Below, one piece after another: positions 33,251 through 41,314 of a stretch of 64,000 nt of DNA. The translations under genes were made by a program, and so were the position numbers. The notes beneath the pieces are model-generated. The model was not told where the DNA came from, made no database searches, and was given only the letters and a program-made list of their open reading frames with translations. Position 1 is the stretch's first letter, and each line of letters opens with the position of its first letter. The DNA comes from Bauldia litoralis (lineage in GTDB: Bacteria > Pseudomonadota > Alphaproteobacteria > Rhizobiales > Kaistiaceae), in contig NZ_FMXQ01000003.1 in the NCBI RefSeq assembly GCF_900104485.1, forward strand, positions 434,001 through 498,000, in the 5' to 3' direction.

Positions 33251-34320
33251 CACCGTCTCTCCCGCGTCAGGTAGCGCTGGACCAGCGAGATCGACAGCAC
33301 CAGCAGGAAGAGGATCACCGAGATGGTCGCGCCACCGGAGATGTCCTGCTTGCCATAGCCGCGTTCGACCGCCTGGAAGACCAGCGTCTGGGTGCTGTCG
33401 AGGGGGCCGCCGCCAGTCATCACGTCGATCTGGGCGAAGACCGCGAAGGCCTGCATGGTGATGACGATCAGGATCAGCACGGCGGTGTTGCGCAGTCCGG
33501 GCCAGGTGACGTAGCGGAACGTCTGCCACTTCGACGCGCCTTCGATCTTCGCCACCTCGTAGAGGGTCGGGCTGATCGTCTGGAGGCCGGCAAGCCAGAT
33601 CACCATGTGGAACCCGACGGCCTGCCAGATCGACATCGCCATGATCGATCCGAGCGCCGTGTCGGTATTGCCCAGCCAGTCGATCGGCTGCCAGGCGCCG
33701 AAGGTCATGGCGCCGAGGAGGTTGTTCAGGAGCCCGTCATTGCCGGAATAGATGAACCGCCAGAGAAGCGAGACGACGACGATCGAGACGACGACCGGCA
33801 TGAAATAGATGGTGCGGAACAGGTTGATGCCGCGCAGTCGCTGGTTGATCAGCAGCGCCAGAAGCAGGGCGAAGGCCGCCTGGACCGGCGCCACCACGAC
33901 GACGAATGCCAGCGTGTTGACCACCGACTTCATGAAGACGACATCGCTGGCGACGACCACCTTGGCAATGTCGCCGGAATGCCAGCGGAACCACTCCCGC
34001 ATGCCTGAATATTGCGGGTAGTCGTCGCTGCGGGTGATCTCGCGAACCCGGGGGTATTCGAGATTGCCGTCGTCGTCGCGGAGGAGCGCGCCGGCCTCGT
34101 CGCGTTCCGGCTCCAGCGTGATGACGCCGAGGTCGAGCAGTTCGCGGTAGTTGTCGAGGCCGACATACTGGGTCGGATTGGGGGAGACCAGGCGCTGATT
34201 GGTCAGCGACAGGCCGAAGGCAAAGAAGAAGGGCAAGATGATGAAGAGCGCGATCAGGCTGAAGCCCGGTAGCGCGAAGGTCCATCCCGCCCGATTGGAC
34301 GTGGTCAGTCTGGACGCCAT
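33250..34320 (-). CDS. ABC transporter permease, MalF type (LacI operon)
   Basis: 356 residues. An unusually long periplasmic insertion follows the first membrane segment (residues about 45-115, including EPERDEAGALLRDDDGNLEY), reminiscent of, though shorter than, the MalF P2 loop. The EAA loop reads PTLYEVAKIEGASKWQTFRYVTWPGL. It follows the solute-binding gene after a 65-base gap holding a strong stem-loop. It forms the membrane channel with the MalG-type permease. Confidence 0.92.
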   Translation of the reverse strand: MASRLTTSNRAGWTFALPGFSLIALFIILPFFFAFGLSLTNQRLVSPNPTQYVGLDNYRELLDLGVITLEPERDEAGALLRDDDGNLEYPRVREITRSDDYPQYSGMREWFRWHSGDIAKVVVASDVVFMKSVVNTLAFVVVVAPVQAAFALLLALLINQRLRGINLFRTIYFMPVVVSIVVVSLLWRFIYSGNDGLLNNLLGAMTFGAWQPIDWLGNTDTALGSIMAMSIWQAVGFHMVIWLAGLQTISPTLYEVAKIEGASKWQTFRYVTWPGLRNTAVLILIVITMQAFAVFAQIDVMTGGGPLDSTQTLVFQAVERGYGKQDISGGATISVILFLLVLSISLVQRYLTRERR

Positions 34321-34340
34321 GGCCGGCCCCTCCCAGAGCC

Positions 34341-34367
34341 GGCCCCGCGGGTTCCCACCGCGGGGCC
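34341..34367. repeat. Stem-loop between binding-protein and permease genes (LacI operon)
   Basis: GGCCCCGCGG and CCGCGGGGCC form a perfect 10-base-pair stem with a 7-base loop. A T-run lies on the plus-strand side only (GTTTTTT), i.e. upstream in the direction of transcription, so for the minus-strand operon it is a stabilising or attenuating hairpin rather than a full terminator. Confidence 0.7.
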
Positions 34368-34385
34368 GATGCCGTTTTTTCGGGC

Positions 34386-35642
34386 CTAGTGGCCGTAGCC
34401 CTGGTTCTTCTCGATGTCGCTGTCGATCTCATCGACCGCCGCATCGAGGGTGTCGGCAACGTCGGCGCCGTTGGCGATGTCGGCCATCGCCTTCTCGAAG
34501 ACCTTCGCCTGGACGACGTATCCCGGCGAGACCGGGCGAAGCACCGCCTGCTGCTTGCTGAGTTCGAAGAACACGGCGAGCGGTCCGCCTTCCTTGTAGT
34601 TCTCGGTCATGGCGGCTGCGCCCGGGGTCGCCGGTATCAGCCCGATGCCGTCGGAAAAGGCGGCCAGGTACTTGTCCTGCAGCGCGAACTCGATGAAGGC
34701 GGCAGCACCCTCGGGATGCTCGGACGCGGCCGAGACGCCGAACTGCCACGAGGCGGCACCGATCTTCGGTCCGTTGCCCAGATCGGGCGCTGGCAGGAAG
34801 AGAAGGTCGTCGCCATACACCTCCAGCATGCCGGCGGCCGCCCAGTTGCCGTTCCAGGAGATCGCGTATTTGCCTTCGTTGAAGCCGTTGTCGCGGTCGG
34901 CGGGGTCCTGGCTGGTGCCCGGCGCCATGCCGTCCTCGAACAGTGACTGCCACCATTCGCCAAAGGCGATGGCCTCGTCTCCGTTGAGCTTGCCCTCGGC
35001 GCTGGCATAAGTGTCGCGATCGACGATATCGCCGCCGAAGGACTGCAGAAGCGGGCTGAAGGCATAGGGATACCATTCGCCCGTCCAGGCCATTCCGAGA
35101 TCCAGCGGATAGTCGAAGTCGCCGGAGTCCTTCAGCGTCGCAAGGGCGGCGCCGAGCTCTTCAGCGGTCCACGGCTCGTCGAGCGTCGGCGTGCGGATGT
35201 CGTATTTCTCGAGCGTCGACTTCAGCGTCACCATGGCGACCGCGGCGTCCCACAGGCCCACCGAATAGAGCTTCCCGTCCCAGTAGCCCTTGGTGCCCGG
35301 GAGATACTCGGCGATGAGGGATTCGTCGATCGGCAGGGGCTGCAGGTAGCCAGCCCAGGCCCAGTTCGGCATTACCGGCCCGTCGACATCGAGAATGTCC
35401 GGCAGGTTTCCCGCCAGCGCCGCGGCGACAACCGAATCGTTGTAGGCGCCTTGCGGAAAGCTCTCGATCGACACCGACCAGTCGTCCTGGCTCGCGTTGA
35501 AGTCGTCGATGATCTGGTTGATGAGCTTGCTTTCAACCTCATTGCCGGCGCCGTGGTACCACATCGTCAGCTCGGTCTGAGCCGCGGCGGGGCCGGCCAG
35601 GCCGACCAAGATCGTGCCGGCCAAGACTGCTAATCTGTTCAT
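34386..35642 (-). CDS. ABC transporter solute-binding protein (family 1, LacI operon)
   Basis: 418 residues from the ATG at 35642, which has GGGAGG eight bases upstream; the longer open frame is not needed. Signal peptide to residue 21 (AAA before QTELTMWYHGAG). The sugar-binding family 1 pattern is clear: INQIIDDFNASQDDWSV, AAALAGNLPDILDVDGP, the WNGNWAAAGM and FGVSAASEHPEGAAAFIEF segments. The C-terminus has a long helix (MADIANGADVADTLDAAVDEID). It lies 28 bases after the LacI gene, so it is second in the operon. Confidence 0.92.
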   Translation of the reverse strand: MNRLAVLAGTILVGLAGPAAAQTELTMWYHGAGNEVESKLINQIIDDFNASQDDWSVSIESFPQGAYNDSVVAAALAGNLPDILDVDGPVMPNWAWAGYLQPLPIDESLIAEYLPGTKGYWDGKLYSVGLWDAAVAMVTLKSTLEKYDIRTPTLDEPWTAEELGAALATLKDSGDFDYPLDLGMAWTGEWYPYAFSPLLQSFGGDIVDRDTYASAEGKLNGDEAIAFGEWWQSLFEDGMAPGTSQDPADRDNGFNEGKYAISWNGNWAAAGMLEVYGDDLLFLPAPDLGNGPKIGAASWQFGVSAASEHPEGAAAFIEFALQDKYLAAFSDGIGLIPATPGAAAMTENYKEGGPLAVFFELSKQQAVLRPVSPGYVVQAKVFEKAMADIANGADVADTLDAAVDEIDSDIEKNQGYGH

Positions 35643-35670
35643 CTGTATCCTCCCTGGTTCAGTCACAGCA

Positions 35671-36723
35671 TCAAGAATGGCGGGTCCGATCCACGACGGA
35701 ATCGCGCCACACAACGTCTCCGGCAATCCGCTCGGGATCGCCCTGAGCCGGGTCCGACCCCCCGATCAGCGACAACAGCCGGTCGGACCCGCGTTCGCCC
35801 ATGGCGACGTAGGGGAGCTCGACTGTTGTCAGCGGGGGAAAAAGTGTCTCGGTGATCAGCCGGTAATCGTCATAGCCGGCGACGGAAACCTGTCGCGGGA
35901 CCTCGTATCCGCTCGACCGCAGCACGCCGTAGAGGCGCATCGCCATCCGGTCGTTGCCGCAACAGATGACGCTTGGCGGCTCGGCCAGCGAGAACAGCCG
36001 CTCGACTTCCTGGCGCATGATTTCCGAGCTTGGATCGTCGGCGGATGTCTCGCCGACGGCCACGAGATCGGGATCGTAGGGAAGCCCGGCTTCGTCCAGC
36101 GCGGTCCGGTATCCCTCTTTCCGGAGCGTCGTCGCGACCAGCGACGGGCTCAGCGAGAGGTAGGCGATGCGGGTGTGACCGCGTGCGGCGATCTCCCTGA
36201 CGAGACGGCGCTGACCCTCGCGGTCGTCCGGCACGACGGCCGGGGTCTGCCGGTCGTCGAAACAGTTGACGAGCACCAGCCTGGTGGACTGCGGCAAGTC
36301 CGGAAGCACGACACTCTGGTGATGAGACGCAACATAGATCAGGCCTTCGACACGATGCTCGGTGAAGGTCCGGATCAGCGGTGGAACCCGCTCGGAACGG
36401 CCGCCGGTATCGGATATCAGCAGGGTCATTCCGAACAGCTCCATGCTGCGCTGGATGCCCTGGACGATGAAGATCTCCGGGAGCCCCGCCACGTCCGTCG
36501 ACTGGGGGGCAAGGCTGATCGCACCGGTCACCAGGCCAACAAGACCGGACCGGTTCGAGCGCATCGTCCGGGCGGCGCTGGACGGGACATAGCCGAGCAG
36601 CCGGATGGCTTCCTCGACGGCGTCCCGCGTCTCCGCCTTGACCGGCGCGTCGCCGTTGAGGACGCGGCTGACCGTCTTCGGAGAAACGCTCGCGGCCTTG
36701 GCTACATCGTAGATCGTCGTCAT
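35671..36723 (-). CDS. LacI-family transcriptional regulator
   Basis: 350 residues. The DNA-binding part TIYDVAKAASVSPKTVSRVLNGD with hinge helix SSAARTMRSNRSGLVGLV is at the N-terminus, followed by a periplasmic-binding-like sugar domain (SVICCGNDRMAMRLYGVLRSSG, VSVAGYDDYRLI). It heads a six-gene operon with a CUT1 transporter and a glycosidase and probably represses it and itself through the tandem palindromes directly upstream. The ligand should be a sugar released or imported by the system. Confidence 0.93.
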   Translation of the reverse strand: MTTIYDVAKAASVSPKTVSRVLNGDAPVKAETRDAVEEAIRLLGYVPSSAARTMRSNRSGLVGLVTGAISLAPQSTDVAGLPEIFIVQGIQRSMELFGMTLLISDTGGRSERVPPLIRTFTEHRVEGLIYVASHHQSVVLPDLPQSTRLVLVNCFDDRQTPAVVPDDREGQRRLVREIAARGHTRIAYLSLSPSLVATTLRKEGYRTALDEAGLPYDPDLVAVGETSADDPSSEIMRQEVERLFSLAEPPSVICCGNDRMAMRLYGVLRSSGYEVPRQVSVAGYDDYRLITETLFPPLTTVELPYVAMGERGSDRLLSLIGGSDPAQGDPERIAGDVVWRDSVVDRTRHS

Positions 36724-36733
36724 CGAGACCCTA

Positions 36734-36761
36734 TGACACCGATGTCATGACATCGATGTCA
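36734..36761. promoter_or_regulatory. Tandem LacI-type operators
   Basis: Two abutting 14-base sites: TGACACCGATGTCA (36734-36747, one mismatch to symmetry) and TGACATCGATGTCA (36748-36761, perfect palindrome with the central CG of LacI-family operators). They end 11 bases upstream of the LacI start codon, a position suited to autorepression of the operon. Confidence 0.75.
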
Positions 36762-36930
36762 AAGGCGAGGCGATTTCAATTGTCAATTTTGGCAACGGCG
36801 GGTTGCTGTCGGATTATCATCGCCGGGAAGGCGCGAGCGGTCCGATTTGGACCGTCTCAGCCTTCCCCGACTTCGCCGTGAGGCGTGTCGTGGCTTGAAA
36901 TGACAGCCGTCGCGGATCCGCCCGGCGGGC

Positions 36931-37767
36931 TCAGCCTTGCCTGAGTTCGGCGACCACGGTCATCAGGTCGCGCACCTTGTCGACCTCGACCGAGCCCGAC
37001 ATCCGGCCATTGTCCTTGAACCAGACGCCGACGATCGCGCCGTCCGCCACGCGCATCAGGTCCGCGGCGTTCTCCGGCCGCAGGCCGCTGCCGACGAGGA
37101 TCGGCCGCTCGGCGCCCGCCCGGATCTCCGAGATCTCGGTTCCCTCGGTGGCATGGCCGGTCCGCGAGCCCGTGGCGATCAGCACGTCGGCGCCGAAGAA
37201 CTCGACGTCCCGCGCCTGCTCGGCGACTTCGCGGTCGGCGACGATGGCGTGGCTGCCATGCTTGACATGGACGTCGGCGAAGACGGCGATGTCGTCGGCG
37301 TCGATCAGGGAGCGGTATCGGAGCGCCGTGGCGGCGGCGCCTTCGACGATGCCCTCGTTGGCGACATAGGCATTGGCCCACTGGTTAACCCGAACAAAGC
37401 TGGCGCCGCTCATGCGTGCGCAGGCGAGTGAGGCCTTCGCTGCGTTGGCGACGATGTTGTAGCCGAAGGGCAGGCGGGTCGCCTGCCGGATGCGATCGCC
37501 GATGACGGTCATCGCCGCGACCGTTTCGAAGCCGATCTCGTCCGGCTTCAAGAACGGGATATCGCCGGCGTTTTCCATCAGCAGGCCGTCGACACCGCCA
37601 TCCTCAAGCCGCCTGGCCTCGTCGAGGGCGTGTCCGTAGATGGCTGCAAGGTCGCAGTTCCGTCCGCGCGGCGAGCCGGGAAGCGGCCGGACATGGATCA
37701 TGCCGATCACCGGCTTCCGCACGCCGAACAGGGTCTCAAGTATTCCGGTATCCGCCCGGGTTTCCAT
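36931..37767 (-). CDS. BtpA/SgcQ-family TIM-barrel protein
   Basis: 278 residues. PVIGMIHVRPLPGSPR near residue 18, GGVDGLLMENAGDIPF, a central KASLACARMSGASFVRVNQWANAYV and the phosphate-binding-like LVGSGLRPENAADLMRVADGAIVG at the end match the BtpA/SgcQ family. BtpA was linked to photosystem I assembly, but bacterial members such as SgcQ sit in sugar operons and probably act as phosphosugar- or nucleoside-handling enzymes. AGGAGACAG precedes the ATG. Last gene of the SorC-controlled operon. Its reaction is not known. Confidence 0.85.
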   Translation of the reverse strand: METRADTGILETLFGVRKPVIGMIHVRPLPGSPRGRNCDLAAIYGHALDEARRLEDGGVDGLLMENAGDIPFLKPDEIGFETVAAMTVIGDRIRQATRLPFGYNIVANAAKASLACARMSGASFVRVNQWANAYVANEGIVEGAAATALRYRSLIDADDIAVFADVHVKHGSHAIVADREVAEQARDVEFFGADVLIATGSRTGHATEGTEISEIRAGAERPILVGSGLRPENAADLMRVADGAIVGVWFKDNGRMSGSVEVDKVRDLMTVVAELRQG

Positions 37768-37789
37768 TTTCTTCTGTCTCCTTGGATCG

Positions 37790-38581
37790 TCAGCTCTGGC
37801 GATCGATGCGCCAGATGCGGGCGGCGTTGCGCCAAAAGACTTTCTCGAGTTCCTCGTCGCTGAGGCCGATCACCTTGAGCTTGAGCTGTTCGACGGCGGG
37901 CGACTGGTAGGGGACGTCGGTTCCGTATTGCAGGCGGTCGACCGAGACGTTGCGAATGAATGTCATGATGTCGAAGGGGTAGGCCTGCGACATGTCGACG
38001 AAGATGTTCGGGTATTCCTGGCAGGCGAGGATCGCTTCCCAGAGGAAGGTGTGCATGCCGATATGGGCGAGGACGAAACGCACCTTGGGATAGGCCTTGG
38101 CGGCCTGTGCCTGCAGGTAGGGCAGGTCACGCGGCGCGTCGCCTGAATGGAAGAGAACGGTGAGATCGTGCTTCTCGGCCTGGTCGAGGAGGGGGCCCAT
38201 CACCTTCATGTCGTTCGGCCGGTAGAAGTCGTAGCCGGCGACCAGCTTCAGGCCGCGGCAACCCCATTCGCCGACATAACGTTCGATCAGGTTCGTCGTG
38301 TGCTCGGCCCCGAATGTCGGATCGATGCGGGCGACGCCGACGATACGATCGGGGTAGCGGCGCGCCGCTTCGCCGACCTCAGCATTCGCCTTGTCGTAAT
38401 CCGCATCCCAGGGCGGGCTCTTGCGGCGGTCGTGCGGAAAGAGCACGCCGTGCGACGCATCCTCTTCGTCCAGCAGGCGGATGACGCTGTCGGGATCACC
38501 GCTGATCAGGTAGGGGACACAGGTATTGGCCGCGACGTTCCGGTCGGTGCCGTAGTGCATGTGAGCGTCGATCACTCTCAT
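37790..38581 (-). CDS. Amidohydrolase-2 family metal-dependent hydrolase
   Basis: 263 residues from the ATG at 38581, overlapping the kinase stop by four bases. The metal-site sequence DAHMHYG is at residue 5-11, then FHSGD, a lone AHIGMH and GTDVPYQSP near the end, as in the amidohydrolase-2 branch (decarboxylases, lactonases such as LigI, and UxaC-like enzymes). No signal peptide. Placed between a PfkB kinase and a BtpA protein, it most likely hydrolyses a lactone or amide in the same sugar-derived pathway. Confidence 0.83.
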   Translation of the reverse strand: MRVIDAHMHYGTDRNVAANTCVPYLISGDPDSVIRLLDEEDASHGVLFPHDRRKSPPWDADYDKANAEVGEAARRYPDRIVGVARIDPTFGAEHTTNLIERYVGEWGCRGLKLVAGYDFYRPNDMKVMGPLLDQAEKHDLTVLFHSGDAPRDLPYLQAQAAKAYPKVRFVLAHIGMHTFLWEAILACQEYPNIFVDMSQAYPFDIMTFIRNVSVDRLQYGTDVPYQSPAVEQLKLKVIGLSDEELEKVFWRNAARIWRIDRQS

Positions 38582-39516
38582 GGCGCTTCTCCGAATGTGG
38601 CGCGATGACGTTCGCGCATCTGTTGTTCTGTTGGCAGGTTGGTCTGGCAGCCCCAGGCCTCGACGACGAAGCTCGCGACCGTCGCCGCGTAGCGCCCGGA
38701 GGCGAGCGTGGACATGCCGCGGGTGAGCCCGTAGAGGGCGCCGGCTACAAAGGAGTCGCCGGCGCCGGTGGAGTCGACGAAGCGGGTTGCCGGCACGGCC
38801 GGGATCCGGATTGTCCCGTTGGTCTCGTGCCACAGGCTGCCGTCGCTGCCTTCCGTGACCACGACGAGGCGGGGACCGAGCGCGTGCAGGTCGCCGGGCG
38901 CGGCAAGACCCTGTCCGTCGAGAAGGGCCGCGCATTCGCCGCGACTGAGGAACAGGATGTCGGCGGCGGCGAGGAACCGTGTCGCCCGAGGGCCGGCGGT
39001 CGCGACCATCCCGTTGATCGCCGTCAGCAGGCCGTTGGCACGGGCATGTTCGAGCGCGACGAGGGTGTAGTCGGAAAACATCTCGCTGACCACCAGCGCC
39101 TTCGCCCTGGAGATGACGGCAAGCGGGGGTGCGAAATCGCCTTGCTCCGCGGCGACGCCGAGATGCGAGACGCAGAAGCTTCCATTGTCGGCGTCGAAGA
39201 AATTGAAGCTGTGGCCGGATGTCTCGCCCGGGCGGATTTCGACGCCCGACAGGTCGATGTCCAGCGCTTCGAGATGGCCCCGATAGCCGGAGGTCTCGAA
39301 ATCGTCGCCGACCACCATGCCGAGGCCGGTGCGCAGTCCCAACCGGGCGGCGGCGGCGGCGATATTGGCGCTGCAATCGCCAAAGTGGATCTTCTCGACC
39401 TCACCGATCGGCATGTCGAGGGGAACCGTCTCGCCGTTGCGCGGCAGTTTCTCCATGCGAAGACAGTGGTCGAAGATCGTCCACGACCCGATGGAGAAAA
39501 GCTCGAGCCCGCTCAT
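38578..39516 (-). CDS. PfkB-family carbohydrate kinase
   Basis: 312 residues from the ATG at 39516, within the ATGA overlap with the permease stop. The N-terminal GDCSANIAAAAARLGLRTGLGMVVGDD and the C-terminal anion hole and catalytic base VDSTGAGDSFVAGALYGLTRG define the family. It should phosphorylate a sugar, sugar acid or nucleoside in the cytoplasm. Tight coupling to the transporter means the substrate is probably the imported compound. Confidence 0.9.
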   Translation of the reverse strand: MSGLELFSIGSWTIFDHCLRMEKLPRNGETVPLDMPIGEVEKIHFGDCSANIAAAAARLGLRTGLGMVVGDDFETSGYRGHLEALDIDLSGVEIRPGETSGHSFNFFDADNGSFCVSHLGVAAEQGDFAPPLAVISRAKALVVSEMFSDYTLVALEHARANGLLTAINGMVATAGPRATRFLAAADILFLSRGECAALLDGQGLAAPGDLHALGPRLVVVTEGSDGSLWHETNGTIRIPAVPATRFVDSTGAGDSFVAGALYGLTRGMSTLASGRYAATVASFVVEAWGCQTNLPTEQQMRERHRATFGEAP

Positions 39517-40379
39517 TTCACGGCTCCGAGCGTCAGGCCGCGGATGATCTGTTTCTGGAACCAGACGGCGGCGATCATGCCGGGGACGGCGGCGACCATC
39601 GCGGCGGCTGCCATGAGGCCCCACTTGATCTGGTCGAATGTCATCGCCTGGAGAATTCCCACCGTCACCGGACGGGTCTCGCCGCCAGCCAGCACCAGCC
39701 CGAAGACCAGATTGTTCCAGCTGAAGATGAAGGCGATGATCATCGCACTGGCGATGCCGGGCATGACGATCGGCACCAGCACCTTGGTCAGGGTCATCCA
39801 GATGCCGGCGCCGTCGAGCACCGCCGCTTCCTCGATTTCGATCGGGATCTCGCGGAAGAAGCCGGTGGTGATGAGGATGACCAGCGGCAGCGTAATCAGC
39901 TGGTTGACGAGGATCATCCCGACATAACTGTCGTAGAGCCCGACCTGCTTGTAGATGACGAAGAGCGGCAGGATGATCGCCAGTTCCGGCGCAAAGCGGA
40001 AGGACAGGAAGGTGAAGCGGATGTGCACTGAGCCGCGCAGCACGCCGCGCGCCAGGGCGAAGGCCGCCGGAACGCCGATCAGCGCCGAGACGATGACCGC
40101 GCCACCGGAAATGATGATCGAGTTGAGCAGGTTATGCAGGAACTCCGGCGTTTCCCCCGCCGCCTGTTCGGCGGCTGAGCCAAGCAGGATTTCCTCGAAA
40201 TTGGCGAGTGTCGGCGTGAACAGGAAGCGCGGCGGATAGGCAATGATGTCGCCGAAGTCCTTGAACGACATCATCAGGATCCAGACGATCGGAAACAGCA
40301 CGAAGAACGCCAGTGCAGCGTATGCCACGGCAAGCAGCGCCGATCGGCCGAGGCGCGGGAGTGCCCTCTCAAGCCGCAT
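39513..40379 (-). CDS. ABC transporter permease, MalG type (SorC operon)
   Basis: 288 residues. Signal-anchor segment at about residues 16-38, EAA loop IPIEIEEAAVLDGAGIWMTLTKVLVPIVMPG and the C-terminal QKQIIRGLTLGAVK. The start lies 11 bases inside the upstream permease gene. No ATPase gene is found in this operon. Confidence 0.92.
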   Translation of the reverse strand: MRLERALPRLGRSALLAVAYAALAFFVLFPIVWILMMSFKDFGDIIAYPPRFLFTPTLANFEEILLGSAAEQAAGETPEFLHNLLNSIIISGGAVIVSALIGVPAAFALARGVLRGSVHIRFTFLSFRFAPELAIILPLFVIYKQVGLYDSYVGMILVNQLITLPLVILITTGFFREIPIEIEEAAVLDGAGIWMTLTKVLVPIVMPGIASAMIIAFIFSWNNLVFGLVLAGGETRPVTVGILQAMTFDQIKWGLMAAAAMVAAVPGMIAAVWFQKQIIRGLTLGAVK

Positions 40380-41277
40380 GACGCGCCTTCTCCTGCTTGT
40401 GCCAAAATCCGAGGAGGAGCCCGCTGATCAGGTAGCAGATCACCCACAGGACGAAGACGATCGCCATCGCCTTGCCGAGACTGGACCAGCGATAGGCCTC
40501 CTCATAGGCCATGATGTGCAGCGTCCGTGTCGCGTTGAGCGGACCGCCGCGCGTGGTCGCGTAGATGATCTCCAGCGCCTTGAGCGAGTCGGCGACCCGG
40601 AACAGCGCGACCAGCACGATATAGGGAAGCAGCCATGGCAGCCGGATCAGGCGGAACACCTGCCAGGCGTTGGCGCCGTCGACCCGCGCCGCTTCCTCGA
40701 TATCCGTCGGCACCGACTGAAGGCCGGCAAGCAGGATGATCACGGCGAAGGGCGTGAAGACCCATGTGTCGATCAGCACCACCGAGATCATCGCCGTCGC
40801 GGGATCGGTCAGCCACGAGAAGGGCGGCAGGCCGACCGACTGAAGCAGCCAGTTGAGGACGCCGCTCTGCGGCTGCATCATGGTCTTCCACATCAGGCCC
40901 GCGACCACCGGTGGGACCAGCAGCGGCAGGACGACCGTGGTGCGGAAAAAGCCGCGGAGGCGGGTCGGGACGTCGAGCAGCAGTGCGATGCCGAGGCCCA
41001 GAGGAATCTGGATGATCACCACCAGCGCCGTGTAGATCAGCGTGTTGGAAAGCGCCGTCCAGAAGACGGCGGTATTGGCCAGCGCCTCGAAATTTCCAAG
41101 CCCGATGAATTTCGCGTCCGGCAGGTAGAGCTTGCGGTTGGTGAGCGCCGTCAGGATGCCCTGCAGGAACGGGTAGAGGGAGGCGAACAGCAGGAGGAGG
41201 GCGGGCACAAGCATGACGACATATGTCAGCTTCGCCCGCCGTCCGAAGTGGAAGCTTGGTGCGTCTTCCCGGGTCAT
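40369..41277 (-). CDS. ABC transporter permease, MalF type (SorC operon)
   Basis: 302 residues with six predicted membrane segments; the coupling loop is VPTDIEEAARVDGANAWQVFRLIRLP. It follows the solute-binding gene by 37 bases, and no strong stem-loop is present in that gap, unlike three other transporters here. Partner of the MalG-type permease. Confidence 0.92.
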   Translation of the reverse strand: MTREDAPSFHFGRRAKLTYVVMLVPALLLLFASLYPFLQGILTALTNRKLYLPDAKFIGLGNFEALANTAVFWTALSNTLIYTALVVIIQIPLGLGIALLLDVPTRLRGFFRTTVVLPLLVPPVVAGLMWKTMMQPQSGVLNWLLQSVGLPPFSWLTDPATAMISVVLIDTWVFTPFAVIILLAGLQSVPTDIEEAARVDGANAWQVFRLIRLPWLLPYIVLVALFRVADSLKALEIIYATTRGGPLNATRTLHIMAYEEAYRWSSLGKAMAIVFVLWVICYLISGLLLGFWHKQEKARHAA

Positions 41278-41314
41278 GTGTGGTTGTCCGGGCTGAGCCG
41301 CACCTGCTGTTGTC

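Noticed and set aside
34341-34380. Rho-independent terminator
   Set aside because: Hairpin plus T-run fits only the plus strand, where no gene is read in this region; for the minus-strand operon the T-run is on the wrong side.
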